Assembly (NCBI GenBank): GCA_016271365.2
Contig: CM057454.1
Location: 697,515,501 to 697,579,500 of the forward strand
Direction: 5' to 3'
Length of the DNA stretch: 64,000 nucleotides
Source: Neoceratodus forsteri
Taxonomy: Eukaryota; Chordata; Ceratodontiformes; Ceratodontidae
Shown: positions 11,806-21,936 of the stretch, piece after piece
Numbering within the stretch: the stretch's first letter is position 1
Layout of the letters: every line of letters starts with the position of its first letter
Position numbers and translations under genes: made by a program
Notes under the pieces: model-generated
What the model saw: only the letters and a program-made list of their open reading frames with translations
The model's database searches: none
What the model was told of the DNA's origin: nothing

Positions 11806-13084
11806 ATACACTCTGGAATAGTGGAGGGACATGATAGAGGCCTATAAATACCTCATGGCAGTAAGTAAGCTACAGGAGTGGAATATTTTTCAGAAGACAA
11901 GATGCACAAGAGAAAGGGGACATGCAATGAAGCTGCAAGTGGTAGATTCAAGAGCAATGTGAGGAAGTGTACTACTTGAGCAGCTTCTGAATGCTGGGCT
12001 CTCTCCTGACTCTATAGCCTGGTTTAAAAGTTATCTGGAAAACCAATCCCAAAGAGTTAAAATTGCAGATGTCCTCTCTGATGCTAGACCTGTCTGCTCA
12101 GGAGTCCCCCAGGGATCCATACTGGGTCCCCTTTTATTCAGTCTCTTCCTGAACAGCCTTCCACAATCTTGCCCAGAACAAATCATCCTCTATGCTGATG
12201 ACGCCATAATTCACACCACCCATAAGGATCCCCAACCCCTACAAAACAATCTACAGCTAGGCTTTGCCTCAGTGGAGAACTAGTTTAGTAAGCACAAATT
12301 GCTCCTAAATTAAAAAAGAAACAAGTCAATGCTTTTCAGCAGCTCCCACAACAAATACAGGCTACACCCACTGACCATCACAAACTGCCTTGGAGATGCC
12401 CTCAAACAAGTGCAATCTTTTAAATATCTTGGGATCGCTTTTGACTGTAACCTATCCTGTGGTGCCCACATCAATAACATCGCCAAATTTGCAAATACTC
12501 GCATTGGACTACTCTACAGGCACAGGCAACACCTTACTCCAGAAACCTTAAGGGTCGCTGTTCAGCTACTGCTTCCCCCACTAATCCTATTCTACCCCCT
12601 TTTTTCCATCCCTTTCCCTCTCTCTTCCTTCTCTCTCACTATGCTATACTTCTGCATTTCCTATCTCCCTACCTTCTGCCGAAACTGATATTCAGTCAGC
12701 TGGTTGTATGACATACTTATATACTGAAATGATACTCTTTGGCATTTCCGCACTTTAAATGTGATATTACTACAACTGTATTTGCAGGCATTTACCTTCT
12801 ATTTGTATAATATACTTTCTGGGCCTGATATTAGAAGAGTGGCCCAAGTTGCCGTCGAATGCAACTTGCGCCACCCGCACCTGCGACATTGACCCTGTGC
12901 CCTATTCTAGTAGGGGCAGGGTCATCGTAGCTAAGTCTTGCAACTTGTGACTTGCAGCCAGGTACGCCGAAATGCAGGCGTATCTGGCGAGCATGTCGCA
13001 AGCCGTAACAGCAGGGTGGTGTGGTCAACCTTCCCCACCCATGCCTCGACCCCTTAGTCGCCAGCCGCAAATGCTGCTGATAGG

Positions 13085-13244
13085 TAGCCCTGGTAGTCTA
13101 GTGCCCCCCCAACTGTAAATGAATATGAATGAAACTCCATTACCCTGGTAGTCTAGTGCCCCCCTGAACTGTACATAAATAAAGAACAGAATTCCATTTC
13201 CCTGGTAGTCTAGTGGTCCCCCGAACTGTACATAAATAAAGAAC
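13085..13244 (+). repeat. ~59-bp minisatellite, plus arm
   Basis: Three units each carrying CCCTGGTAGTCTAGTG, followed by a C-run and AACTGTA(C/A)ATAAATAAAGAACAGAAT. A fourth partial unit resumes at 13608 after a LINE insertion. Inverted copies lie at 13795-14016. Confidence 0.85.
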
Positions 13245-13258
13245 AGAATCCAGTTCTC

Positions 13259-13593
13259 ACAGCAGGCCCAAAAACTTCTAAGGGTCAGCTGGCGGAACTC
13301 GCTAGAACAAATGTTGACACAGAATATTCATTTCGTAATACAACAGGCACCAATTTTGCCTGGGTTCTGGAGATCGCTAGAGGGCCTAAAGTTGGGAGAC
13401 TTAGCTCCTCAGGGTAAGTTAATATCATATGAGTGGGCATTTGTTAAATTTCCAGAACTAAAGGGACAATACTTTAAGTTCCGACAAGTTTCCGAGTCAA
13501 TCATCTATGATTATTCTGTAAATCTTCACCAGCTTAATGTTTGTTCACGGCACATGTAATGGATATGCCAATAAAGTAAAATGAATAATAAAA
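13259..13593 (+). mobile_element. short Tx1-like LINE fragment with perfect 14-bp duplication
   Basis: 335-bp insertion in the minisatellite. AGAATCCAGTTCTC occurs at 13245-13258 and 13594-13607. It encodes the Tx1-type region after the RT (ILPGFWRSLEGLKLGDL, then PELKGQYFKFRQV), with stop at 13559, followed by an A-rich tail with AATAAAG. Most of ORF2 and the knuckle are missing, so the copy is internally as well as 5' deleted. Confidence 0.8.
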
Positions 13594-13794
13594 AGAATCC
13601 AGTTCTCTGGTAGTCTAGTGGCCCCCACCCAGCCATGCCAGCCCACCCAGCACCCCTCCCACCCGTCCCCAGTCAGTGACTGGCACAGCCCAACTCCTCA
13701 CTCCACAGCCAGCCACTGACTGAGTGCAGTATTAGTGCTACTGCACAGATTCACTCAAAATTTCTGAATGCTGGGGGTGCTGGGTGGGCTAGCA

Positions 13795-14016
13795 TGGCTG
13801 GAGTGTGGGGGTGAGGCCACTAGACTACCAGGAAGAAACTAAGTTCTGTTCTTTATTATGTACAGTTCGGGGTGAGGGGCCACTAGACTACCAGGGAAAT
13901 GGAGTTCTTTTCTTTATGTATGTACAGTTCAGGGTTGGGGGGTCACTAGCCTACCAGGGAAATGGGGATTCATGTATTTTATTTATGTACAGTTGGGGGG
14001 CACTAGACTACCAGGG
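13795..14016 (-). repeat. ~58-bp minisatellite, inverted arm
   Basis: Three to four units with CACTAGACTACCAGGG and ..TTTATGTACAGTT.., the reverse complement of the 13085-13244 units. The two blocks can pair across ~550 bp, which makes the enclosing element a foldback. Confidence 0.85.
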
Positions 14017-14547
14017 CTGGATTTATTTTATTATATATTTTTTTCTTATATTGATCTGTAGTTATTGCCGCATATGCGGTGGACAACTCGCGGTTCGGGG
14101 CACGGGTGCGGGGGATGGCAGTGCCGCACTGCAGGGCTTCTGCTAACGGATGTTTCGGGGGCTGGGGGTATGGGTAGCCCTGTGGGGCCTCACTGGGGTG
14201 TGCTGGGCATGGGGGGATGGAAACTCTGCACTGTCCGCTGGACAGCCGATGGGTCTACACACACAATACCAGCTCAATAATGATGGATACCAACCAACTG
14301 TACCATTGGGACCCACGGGGGTGTCCATAAGTTATACCAGCTAAATGCTGGTATAACTTATGTTGCCGGATCTCCTCCGGGGGTTCTTGTAGAATCCCGA
14401 TGTGGGCACTTTATGGCTGCCCCTCTAGAATGGGGCACACCTGCTGCCGTAAACCCCCTAGCACCATGTCGCAGGGGGTTTATGCGGTGTAACTGCTGTT
14501 TGTTGCAAGCGGCCTGTGCCATGTCACAGGCCACTATGTAGAATTGC

Positions 14548-14907
14548 CAAGGCCACTGATTTATGGTGATTAAAACAATGAAATTCCATTTTCAAGCCTT
14601 CAGATTCCGGAATTACATCGGTGATTGTTACTCTAATTTCTGGATTTTACCAGGATTCTGCTATCATTCTTTTAGTATGTGGATAAATAATTAGAATAAA
14701 AGAAGCCTTAATGTACATAGCATTAAATAAAGCAAATTGAAACTTGTACAGGAGGGAATTATAAGAAAATGCAAGCTTTTTGTAGATTTACTGATCTGAT
14801 ACAAAATGCCAGATTCCATGAAATCTTTGTTTTTACTGGTGTTCAGGCAGCTCTAATTCCGGAATTTTCCTGGGTTTTCTGGTAAAAACCGAAAATCAGT
14901 GGCCTTG
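14548..14907. mobile_element. hAT-like MITE, 360 bp
   Basis: Perfect 15-bp terminal inverted repeats, CAAGGCCACTGATTT at 14548-14562 and AAATCAGTGGCCTTG at 14893-14907. Flanked by 8-bp near-identical sites, AGAATTGC (14540-14547) and AGAATCGC (14908-14915). CA-start termini and 8-bp duplication are hAT hallmarks. No coding capacity. Confidence 0.85.
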
Positions 14908-16320
14908 AGAATCGCGCATGTTGCAACTGCTGGAATAAGTTGCTACGTGTGCCATTCTACTTGGTGCAATTGCTGTTACGCCAGGTGTAACCCTTCTAGA
15001 ATCGGGACCTATATGCCCTGGTACTACTATTGTCTTAAACTTGTTCACTTCCGATATGTAATGTGCTGTACATTTCTTGACACTGTATGCCTTGTACCTG
15101 TATTTCTCTATGTTGTGACCTCCCAGGTTGTGCCTGAAAATAGTCACTTTTGTGTCTAGTGCACCTACCCAGTTACCCAAAAATAAATAAATAAATAATT
15201 GACTATGGCCTGATCATATATGGCTCTGCTACTGTAACTGTCTTCAGACGCATATCTATGTCTCTCAACAAAGCTTGTCGGCTCATCAGTGGAGCTCATA
15301 GTCTCACTCATACGTGTGACCTCTATGCACAAACTGGCTGGCTACAACTCTCAAACTGCATAAAGTACCAAACCTGCATTATGGCAAAGAAGATAACCAT
15401 GGGCCAATCACCCCCCCCCAGAGTCCAAGCTCTCCTTTGCCCCAGTAGTAACCCTTGCCACACTAGGGGATCTGAATCTCAACTCCTGCAAATCCCTCAC
15501 TGCCGTACCACCCAGGGACAAAATTCCTTTGCTCATAGGGCCCCTAGCTGGTTGAACTGTCTCAGCAGTGATATCTCCTCCATACCTAAGCTTGGCCTGT
15601 TCAAATCCAGGCTCTGCCTACTCCTCTCTGCCTCTAGCACCTGTGACTGTTTCCTTTAATCAGTCCTCCTTACCATTACCCAATCCTTGTCTCAGCTCTT
15701 TCTATAGAGCTCTTCTGTTATCTACCACAATTGCCTACATCCCCCCCCCACCCTCTCTCCCCCTGCCCCCTGTTCCCACTTCACCACCTGTTGTTCTCTC
15801 TGTTATGTGACAATGCCTCTGGCTGCTCTTACCTTTTGTGTCCTTGCCATGTCTTGTAACACTATTTACCCCGTCAATGTCTCTGACTTTAGTTTAACCC
15901 AAATGTATGCATTCATATTCATGAAACTGATTGTTAACCTGTTATCCTGCCTTTGTTACTTAATTGTTTTTTTTTTATTGTACAGCGTTAGCAACTGATG
16001 TGGAACCTTTGTAAAAGAGCTTTGGCTCAAAGGTACTTGTAATCCTAGATTCAAATAAATAAAATCAATAAATAAAATAAATAAAGTACTTATTTACTGA
16101 AAGAGTGGTGGATACCTGGAACAGTCTTCCAGCGTAGGTGGTGGGGGCAGAAACAGTGGTGGGATTCATGAGTGCACAGGATAGGCGTAAGGGAATCTTA
16201 CTGGAAAGCAAGGGGGGAGCCGGAGATCAAGTAGTGTCTGTGGTGTCAGTATAGGCAAGAAAAAAATTGGGCAGAAGGGTGGGCCAAGTGGTCCTTATCA
16301 TATTCTATGTTTCTATGTGG

Positions 16321-17650
16321 GTGATACCGTTATCTTCCCTGAATTCACACTGCGCAGAGATGGTACAGTTGGTTGGTATCCATCACTATTGAGCTGGTAT
16401 TGTGTGCCATGGTTGTGGATAATTGTGTCTACCTTGAGGCACTATACATATAGAGAACAATGCATGCACAACCAAGCTGTGTTTCCATTGAGGGGTTCTG
16501 ATGACCTCATACAGTCCTCAAGAATGAAGCTCTGGAGGTCCTGGATAACATCAGAACTCTAAGATGGAAACACAGCCAAGTTGTGCAAGGTGGCCCATGT
16601 GTTATTTTATATTGTATATGGTTTGAAACATAAATTTAAAAAAAAAAAAAAACAATCTGTTTCTCTTCTTCCAAAGAAATCATGGGTTTAATTTCTTTTA
16701 TTATTATTAAGAAAAACCTCACCCAGCTGCTCATAACCCACACTAAAGAAGTGTAGTTTTCTGTTTTATAAAGCAATAAAACAAGAGAAAAGTTTGGTTA
16801 GGAGAATGTGTGGGTGGTGTGTGTGTGTGTGTGTATGTGCAAGGAGGAGGGGAATGACAGTATTTTAATAGGTGGCACAAGTTTCCATACTAATTAAAAA
16901 TGTTGTACCACAGTACGGTACAATAACATTCTATTAGCACTGAACTGTGGTACAACAGCTTTTCAGTTAGAATGGAAATGCATGCACAACAAGGAGTCAC
17001 CATATACTATAGTGCTATTTAGTATGATTGTTATTACTCATCACAAATATATTATGAACAGCATGACATCAGCTGCCAGTACAAGTGCCACCATAGCCAC
17101 CTTTGCACCATAGTAATGAACAGTTGCATGTCTACCTTGAGGCACTATTCATACTGTAGTGCTATTTATTATCATTTTCACTGCTTGTCATGTGTTCAAT
17201 TAGAAATGCTGTATTTCTGTCATATAAACAAAAACATTTACATATTAAAAAATGTTACATAGCTATCATCTATTCAAATAAATGTATTGTCATGTCACTC
17301 ATGTCAAGAGCTCCATGCACCACTGTGCTCCTCTGCCAGTACCAGAAGAAGCACATAAACCAGTGTCCTGGTACTCATTTCACAACTCATTTGGGAGTAA
17401 TGATGGCTTTTGATCTTCAGACAGTTTTACGGTTGCATAGCAGAGCTATGAAAAACATATTGCTATGACATAGAAGAAAGACGGTACTGTGGAAGCACCT
17501 GACTGGATACCTTTACTGTGTCCTTCCACAGTGGACTCAAAGCACATGCAGTCCTCTTCATTTAGTACAGTCCTGTTTCTTCCTGCCCCAATGCACTATT
17601 TTCCTGCTCTGTGCTCACTTCTGGTTCACTTCAGGGTTTGGAGTAAGCAC
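16321..17650. other. hairpin-rich repeat block B, copy 1
   Basis: No coding sequence. About 550 bp (16547-17030) match 52610-53090 in the same orientation, e.g. AAGATGGAAAC..CAGCCAAGTTGTG, TATATGGTTTGAAACATAA and TTGTACCACAG..CTGTGGTACAA. 16357-16407 is an inverted copy of 14262-14312. A GT microsatellite lies at 16816-16836. Its element identity and ends are not known. Confidence 0.5.
16466..16586. repeat. hairpin with ~38-bp arms
   Basis: GCACAACCAAGCTGTGTTTC..TTCTGATG at 16466-16504 pairs with CATCAGAA..GAAACACAGCCAAGTTGTGC at 16549-16586 across a 44-nt loop. Confidence 0.85.
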
Positions 17651-17684
17651 TTCTTTTCTTCCCCTTATATATATATGTAATTAT

Positions 17685-18405
17685 GCTTCCCCAGTGTCTA
17701 GTGGCACCCCCCCCACCATCTGATTGCTGTCCCTGCTCTCTAGTACTGTTTCCCTGGTGTCTACTGGCACCCCCACCCCACCCCTATCACCATCCCTCTA
17801 TTGTTGTACTGTTTCTCTGGTGTCTAGAGGTCAACCATCCTCCAATCATCATTCCTGTAATGTGGTATTGTTTTCCTGGTGTCTAGTGGCACCCTTCATC
17901 CTTCAATCACTATCCCCATATTGCTGTACCCCCTCCTATCATGGTTCCCATAATAATATTGTATTGTTTCACTGGTGTCTAGTGGCACCCCCACCCACCG
18001 ATCACCATCCCTGTATTATTGTACTGTTTCCCTGGTGTCAAGTGGCCCCCAACCCTCTGATCACCACCCCATAAAGAAATACAGCACTGTTTCACTATTG
18101 TCTAGTTGCACCCTCCCCACCCAATGATCGCCATCTTTGTATTGTTGTACTGTTTCCCTGGTGTCTAGTGGCCCCCAACTCACCAATCACCATCTCTATA
18201 GTGGTGTACTCTTTCCATGGTGTTTAGTGGCATTCCCACCCTCTAATCACCATCCTCAGAATGATATATTGTTTCCCTGGTGTCCAGTGGAACCCCATTC
18301 TCCAAACATCATCCCCATGTTGATGTACTGTTTCTCTGATATCTAGTGGCACCCCCACCCTCTGATCACTGTCCCCATAATGATATATTGTTTCCCTGGT
18401 ATGAA
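17685..18405 (+). repeat. ~61-bp minisatellite, about 11 units
   Basis: Units start CCCTGGTGTCTAGTGGCACCCC, with a C-rich middle (CACCC..TGATCACCATCCC) and TGTACTGTTT. Starts near 17687, 17751, 17815, 17875, 17968, 18030, 18090, 18158, 18216, 18277 and 18334. A Penelope-like 3' end abuts the last unit. The same repeat family is present at 51546-51720. Confidence 0.9.
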
Positions 18406-18424
18406 AGAACATTCTGGCTCCACA

Positions 18425-19185
18425 CACTCTGTGTGCCAATAGTAAAAACAAAATGCCAAGGTACAAACAAAGGCACCACAGAGTACTGTGTCCGACAAAA
18501 TTTATTCATGCAAAATTGCAACTGCAGCCACACAACAACTCTGGAAAACACCCTCTACCAGTTTTGTGCACACATGCGTCCTCAGGAGGATGGTGTCCCA
18601 CATATCCACATACACTTAAAAGGGTGCAGTTTAAAGTGACTGTGTATTAAAAAGACAATACATTTAAAACAAAATCAAACACCCAAAAGCAGTTCCAGTA
18701 CAATTCATAAATAGTATTTCTAATGAAAAAGGTATTTCTAATGACAACTATATGAAAGTACATATTAACCCCCTAGATAGGCTTGGCAACCAGTTCATAA
18801 ATATGGCCATCAAAATGTAAAACTATTGTTCAAAAAATGTTGAACTGCTATATTTCATTAATTACTATGGTAATAGAAAATCCTTTTGTCTATGGGTGAA
18901 AGTCAATGTCGTTGACTTGTTCACTTATTTTAACAGCCAAATACTAAAACCATGGGAATTACGGCTTCTTGCATTGTTTCCAGTTTTATCTTATATCGAA
19001 CCACCTACAATGAAAAAAGGAAAAAAGCACACAATAAGCACTGCACATCTTTCTTGAATTACTATTGCTTCATAATCATTCTTTTATGTCCTCTGTTTTT
19101 TTTTCTATCATTATTTCTTTCTTTTTTTGATTATAGGCACCACATCTATTTAATCATTTAACTCTGGATGTTTCAATCCCCTGAG
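18425..19185 (-). mobile_element. Penelope-like element, 3' part
   Basis: Minus-strand sequence collinear with 50860-51545: the tail end of the GIY-YIG ORF (around 19140-19180) and the whole 3' UTR, including the conserved GGACACCATCCTCCTGAGGA and TGTTGAACTTC..ATTTCATT blocks. 5'-truncated and then joined to an antisense SINE at 19186. Confidence 0.75.
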
Positions 19186-19345
19186 GCTATTTATTTATTT
19201 ATTTAGTTTTTGTTGACCTGGAATGGAGGCCTAGGCAATTCTGCTTATTTTCAGCCTGACATTGAACCAGATTAAGCTGTTAGTGGTATTTTTTGTTAAT
19301 GGGGGAAATGTGGCCAGGACACCGGGGAAAGTCCCCTACTCTCCA
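19186..19345 (-). mobile_element. V-SINE/HE1-like SINE, 3' half
   Basis: Antisense. (TATT)n tail at 19186-19206, the GTTGACC tail domain, and the central domain containing GGCCAGGACACCGGGG and a degraded AGTAGGGG. The tRNA head is missing; similarity ends near 19345. Confidence 0.65.
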
Positions 19346-20299
19346 GCAGTGGGAACCCTTGTCTGTCTTTCTGAGATGGCCACTTCAGTGGCGACAACAG
19401 AGGGGATAGATGTGGAGGAGACGGGAGCAGGCCTCCTCTCCTGTTCTCACAACACAAGAGGCCATCAATGCAGCGATGTTGGCTGTGGATTTGTTTTCAG
19501 AAGATGATACAGCTACAGATTTTTTTTTGTTATTGGAGGAGCAGTGGGTTGAAGTTGATTTGACCACTAAACAGCAAGCAACGAATTTAGTTGTGGACAG
19601 TTTGGCTGTAAACAGTAAGGCTGAAACACATACTACTGTACGAGCATTAATGCTAATGTGCACGCTTGAAATTAATTGATTTCTTTGGAAAGGCTGGATT
19701 GCTACACGTGTCTGTGCTTGTAGAGAAAGCCCAGATAGCAGGGCTGTTCTGCTCATTTTATTTTTGAACAGGTATGACATTGAGTGCCTAAGTGTGTACA
19801 GTCTTACCAGTACAACTTATTGCAGTTCACCTCTGGTGTGGTCTGTTTTTGTTTCTCCTGATTTCTCTTTCTCACACGGGGGAAGGCCACGTTTCTCAAT
19901 GGATGCTTGGGCCAGATGTGAGTTTGATTGAGAGGCCCATCAGAAAGGCTTCTAAGGGAGAAAATTTATGAGAGATTTCTTTTAGAGGGAAAGTGGACCA
20001 CGGATCAGATAAGAGCATCAGCAGCAACAGTGCAACACAGGAAGTATTGCTTGCTTGCTTGTTTTATTAAAGAGTAAAGGGGGGGTGTTCCTTTTAATTT
20101 CCTTAGGTATGTCACGATAATTATAGCCAGACAAACTGAGTTTTTACTATTGGAACCAGATGGGAATCGTAGTCTTTCAAAGAGTCTGGAACCCTTAAAA
20201 CTATTTAAAGTTCTAGTTTATATCTATAAAGTTTAAATTTTAAAAGTTTAATACATTTAAAATTTCACGCCACTGTTTATGGCAGATCACCTGATGGGC
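19346..20299. other. unassigned stretch with one small ORF
   Basis: 19410-19679 (+) is an 89-codon ORF with an acidic stretch (DLFSEDDTATDFFLLLEEQW). I do not recognise it and it may be chance. A CTTG-type short repeat lies near 20050. No termini seen. It may be the 5' region of the LINE that follows. Confidence 0.25.
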
Positions 20300-20777
20300 T
20301 GGTATAAAATGCGCATGTGCATTCCTAACGTTAGATCACCGATCACTCAGTTTGGAGAGGATAAGCAGTTGTAGTAGCAGCAGCAAGCCAGGCTATTTTT
20401 AGTCTGTAATAAGCTCACTAGAGGTCCAGGGAACGTTGAGCTGTTACAAACTTTAATATATACCTAGGAATGAAAAAGGAGAGTATTTTAGTGCAAGCTG
20501 ATTTTTCTGCTGTTTCCACTTCTTTTGTGAATGTTTTTGTGAACACTTACTATGATTTCTAGAAAATAAGTTTGCTTCCTTTAAAGATCTGACATGCACT
20601 AAGGAGCTTTTATAACATTTTTTTGTATATTAAAAAGTGAAGTTCTGTTCAAAAGTAGTTAAAACCAATAGTGGTGCTCGACTTATAGTATTAGAATGGT
20701 TAGGTTTATATTTTATCATCTAGATTTATATTTTATTATGTTTGAAGTTTATGTGTTTTTGGACAATAGCAGCTTTT

Positions 20778-21339
20778 TTTTTTTACTTTCTCTTTGATCT
20801 TCCCCTACCCACAGCACCCCCACTCTTCAGTAGATACACATATGGCCTTATTAGTCCCCGCCCTCTTAGTTGGAGCCTAGCGTGGTCCATCCCCCATGTA
20901 GCCTTGGTTATACCCCCCCAGGTGGGGTATGAGGTGGGGCCCTTACACTCCGAGGTCCTTCCTGTTTTCATCGGGATGTCATCACCTAGGACAGGTAGGG
21001 CATTGGGGATCAGGGCCATTGTGCTCCTTCTACCAGCGGTCCTGCAGGATGTTTTTCCCATTTTCTCAGCATGCTGTGTGCCCTGATGTCAAGGCACTAA
21101 GCGCTGACGTCCAGCACAAAACCCTTCTCACTGGCTTGGGCCTGCCGTACCTCGGGTCTCCACCCGAGGTCAGACATGCACCGCGCCCTGGATCCCCTTC
21201 CCCCCGGAGAAGGTGAGCTGCCCTTAGGGCTCTCAAGCCTCCTCCCCCCGGCTGGCCCTCCAGCTTCCGGGCTTGTTCCTGAACCTAGGTCACTGGCATC
21301 ACAAGTGAAAATCCAACCACTGCGCCGGCAGGCTGGCCT
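20778..21339 (-). mobile_element. long tRNA-derived SINE, S1-related, copy b
   Basis: Perfect 13-bp duplication AATAGCAGCTTTT at 20765-20777 and 21340-21352. T-run at the left edge is the antisense A-tail. Head on the minus strand from 21339: box A GGCGCAGTGGTTGG, box B GGTTCAGGAAC, then AAGCCCGGAAGCTGG, which parallels GTCGGGAGCTGG in the 45052 copy. The body is more diverged from copies a and c than those are from each other, so this may be a sister subfamily. Confidence 0.75.
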
Positions 21340-21936
21340 AATAGCAGCTTTTAACTAAGGGCTAAGAGGTCAGGATAAAGTGAATAATTAGACAAATTTA
21401 GACAAAAGTGGAAAGATTAAGAGGAGGTTGCTATATTATCAATTGACTTAATGTACCTGGTTTCTTCCTACCAGTGATTCGTGGGAGACCAAGTAAAGGG
21501 AACTACTGGGCAAAGAGACTGGGACTTCTTCTAAACTGCTGGAATATAGAAGAAGTACAAACATTGGGAAAGAGCTCAAGGGAACTCAAAAGTAACCAAA
21601 GTATCCTAAATGTCAACATTTAAAAAAAAAAAAGGTGAAACTTTAATTAGCGGAAGCAGAACGGCTTATTTTGAAGTTAATCGAAGGACACTGCAGTGCT
21701 GGAGCTGTGAACTGTGAGATTTGTGGAATCACTCAGACTATTTGCGTTTCCTTTTTATCTGTCTCATTGAGTGCCTGAAGAAATTTTAACTCTACACGGG
21801 CTCTGTTAGAAAAGGGTCCTTTTATTACTGCTCTGGTAGAGATATTTTAGAATAAGCCCTGAGAGAGATACCTCCATTTTTAGTACTGTTGGTAAGAATA
21901 CAGTTATAATTTGTAACAGATTGGTTGTTTAGTTGT

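Larger units (their letters stand above)
12821..15009. mobile_element. foldback-type non-autonomous DNA element (Harbinger-like termini)
   Basis: Termini are imperfect inverted repeats: left GGGCCTGATATTAGAAG, right end (reverse complement) GGTCCCGATTCTAGAAG, 13 of 17 identical. The GGCC..GATATT core resembles the Harbinger termini at 53139. Candidate 3-bp duplication is imperfect (TCT left, TAT right). Sub-terminal copies of a (C)TAGAAT/ATTCTA motif occur near 12902, 14392, 14426, 14955 and 14994. The interior holds two inverted minisatellite blocks, a LINE fragment and a hAT-like MITE. Confidence 0.6.
12566..15196 (+). mobile_element. non-LTR 3' end inserted in LINE A, itself split
   Basis: 12566-12820 plus 15010-15196 form one non-coding segment once the foldback element is removed. 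Its last ~75 bp (GTGCCTGAAAATAG..TAGTGCACCTACCC..) match the 3' end of the V-SINE-like copies at 41418-41830 and 19186-19345, and it ends in (AATA)n. It is either a SINE or its LINE partner; the two cannot be told apart here. Confidence 0.5.
11970..15660 (+). pseudogene. reverse transcriptase of L2-type LINE A
   Basis: Before the gap: GLSPDSIAWFKSYLENQSQR, CSGVPQGSILGPLLFSLFLN and an intact YADD box (LYADDAIIHTTHKD, ~12190), then SFKYLGIAFDCNLS. After the gap at 15197: DYGLIIYGSATVTV, LNKACRLISGAHSLTHTCDL and the C-terminal FAHRAPSWLNCLS. Reading order equals that of the antisense copy at 24950-27235, which has no interruption there. Few stops, so this is a fairly young copy. Confidence 0.8.
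11966..16081 (+). mobile_element. L2-type LINE A, split by a 2.6-kb insertion
   Basis: 5'-truncated LINE running 11966-12565 and 15197-16081. Its 3' end has the family signature GTGGAACCTTTGTAAAAGAG..GGCTCAAAGGTA and ends in (AATAAA)-type repeats. The same signature occurs at 24955-25040 (inverted), 38571-38655 and 42090-42130, so this family is active in several places in the window. Confidence 0.8.
11330..16320 (+). mobile_element. CR1-like LINE C, 3' part, split by an L2-type LINE
   Basis: Three CR1 pieces in one orientation: 11330-11546 (PLYRLLVKSHLEYCVQL and RPHLRKDTEW), 11806-11965 (MIEAYKYLMAV-like and SGRFKSNVRK-like reading) and 16082-16320 (RVVDTWNSLPA, then the CR1 3' end with a TTCTATGTTTCTATG tail). 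The gap 11966-16081 is an L2-type LINE. GTACTACTT before it and GTACTTATT after it look like a diverged duplication. A smaller L2-type 3' piece sits at 11547-11805. Confidence 0.75.

Noticed and set aside
17724..18074. ORFs with repeated VSLVSSG/LFPWCLVAP
   Set aside because: Translation of the ~61-bp minisatellite.
17685..18405. array resembling a CRISPR (regular ~61-bp spacing)
   Set aside because: Spacers are themselves repeated and C-rich, context is vertebrate transposon DNA, no cas genes.
19410..19679. possible host protein of 89 residues
   Set aside because: No recognised domain, no splice context, surrounded by repeats; kept only as an unassigned stretch.
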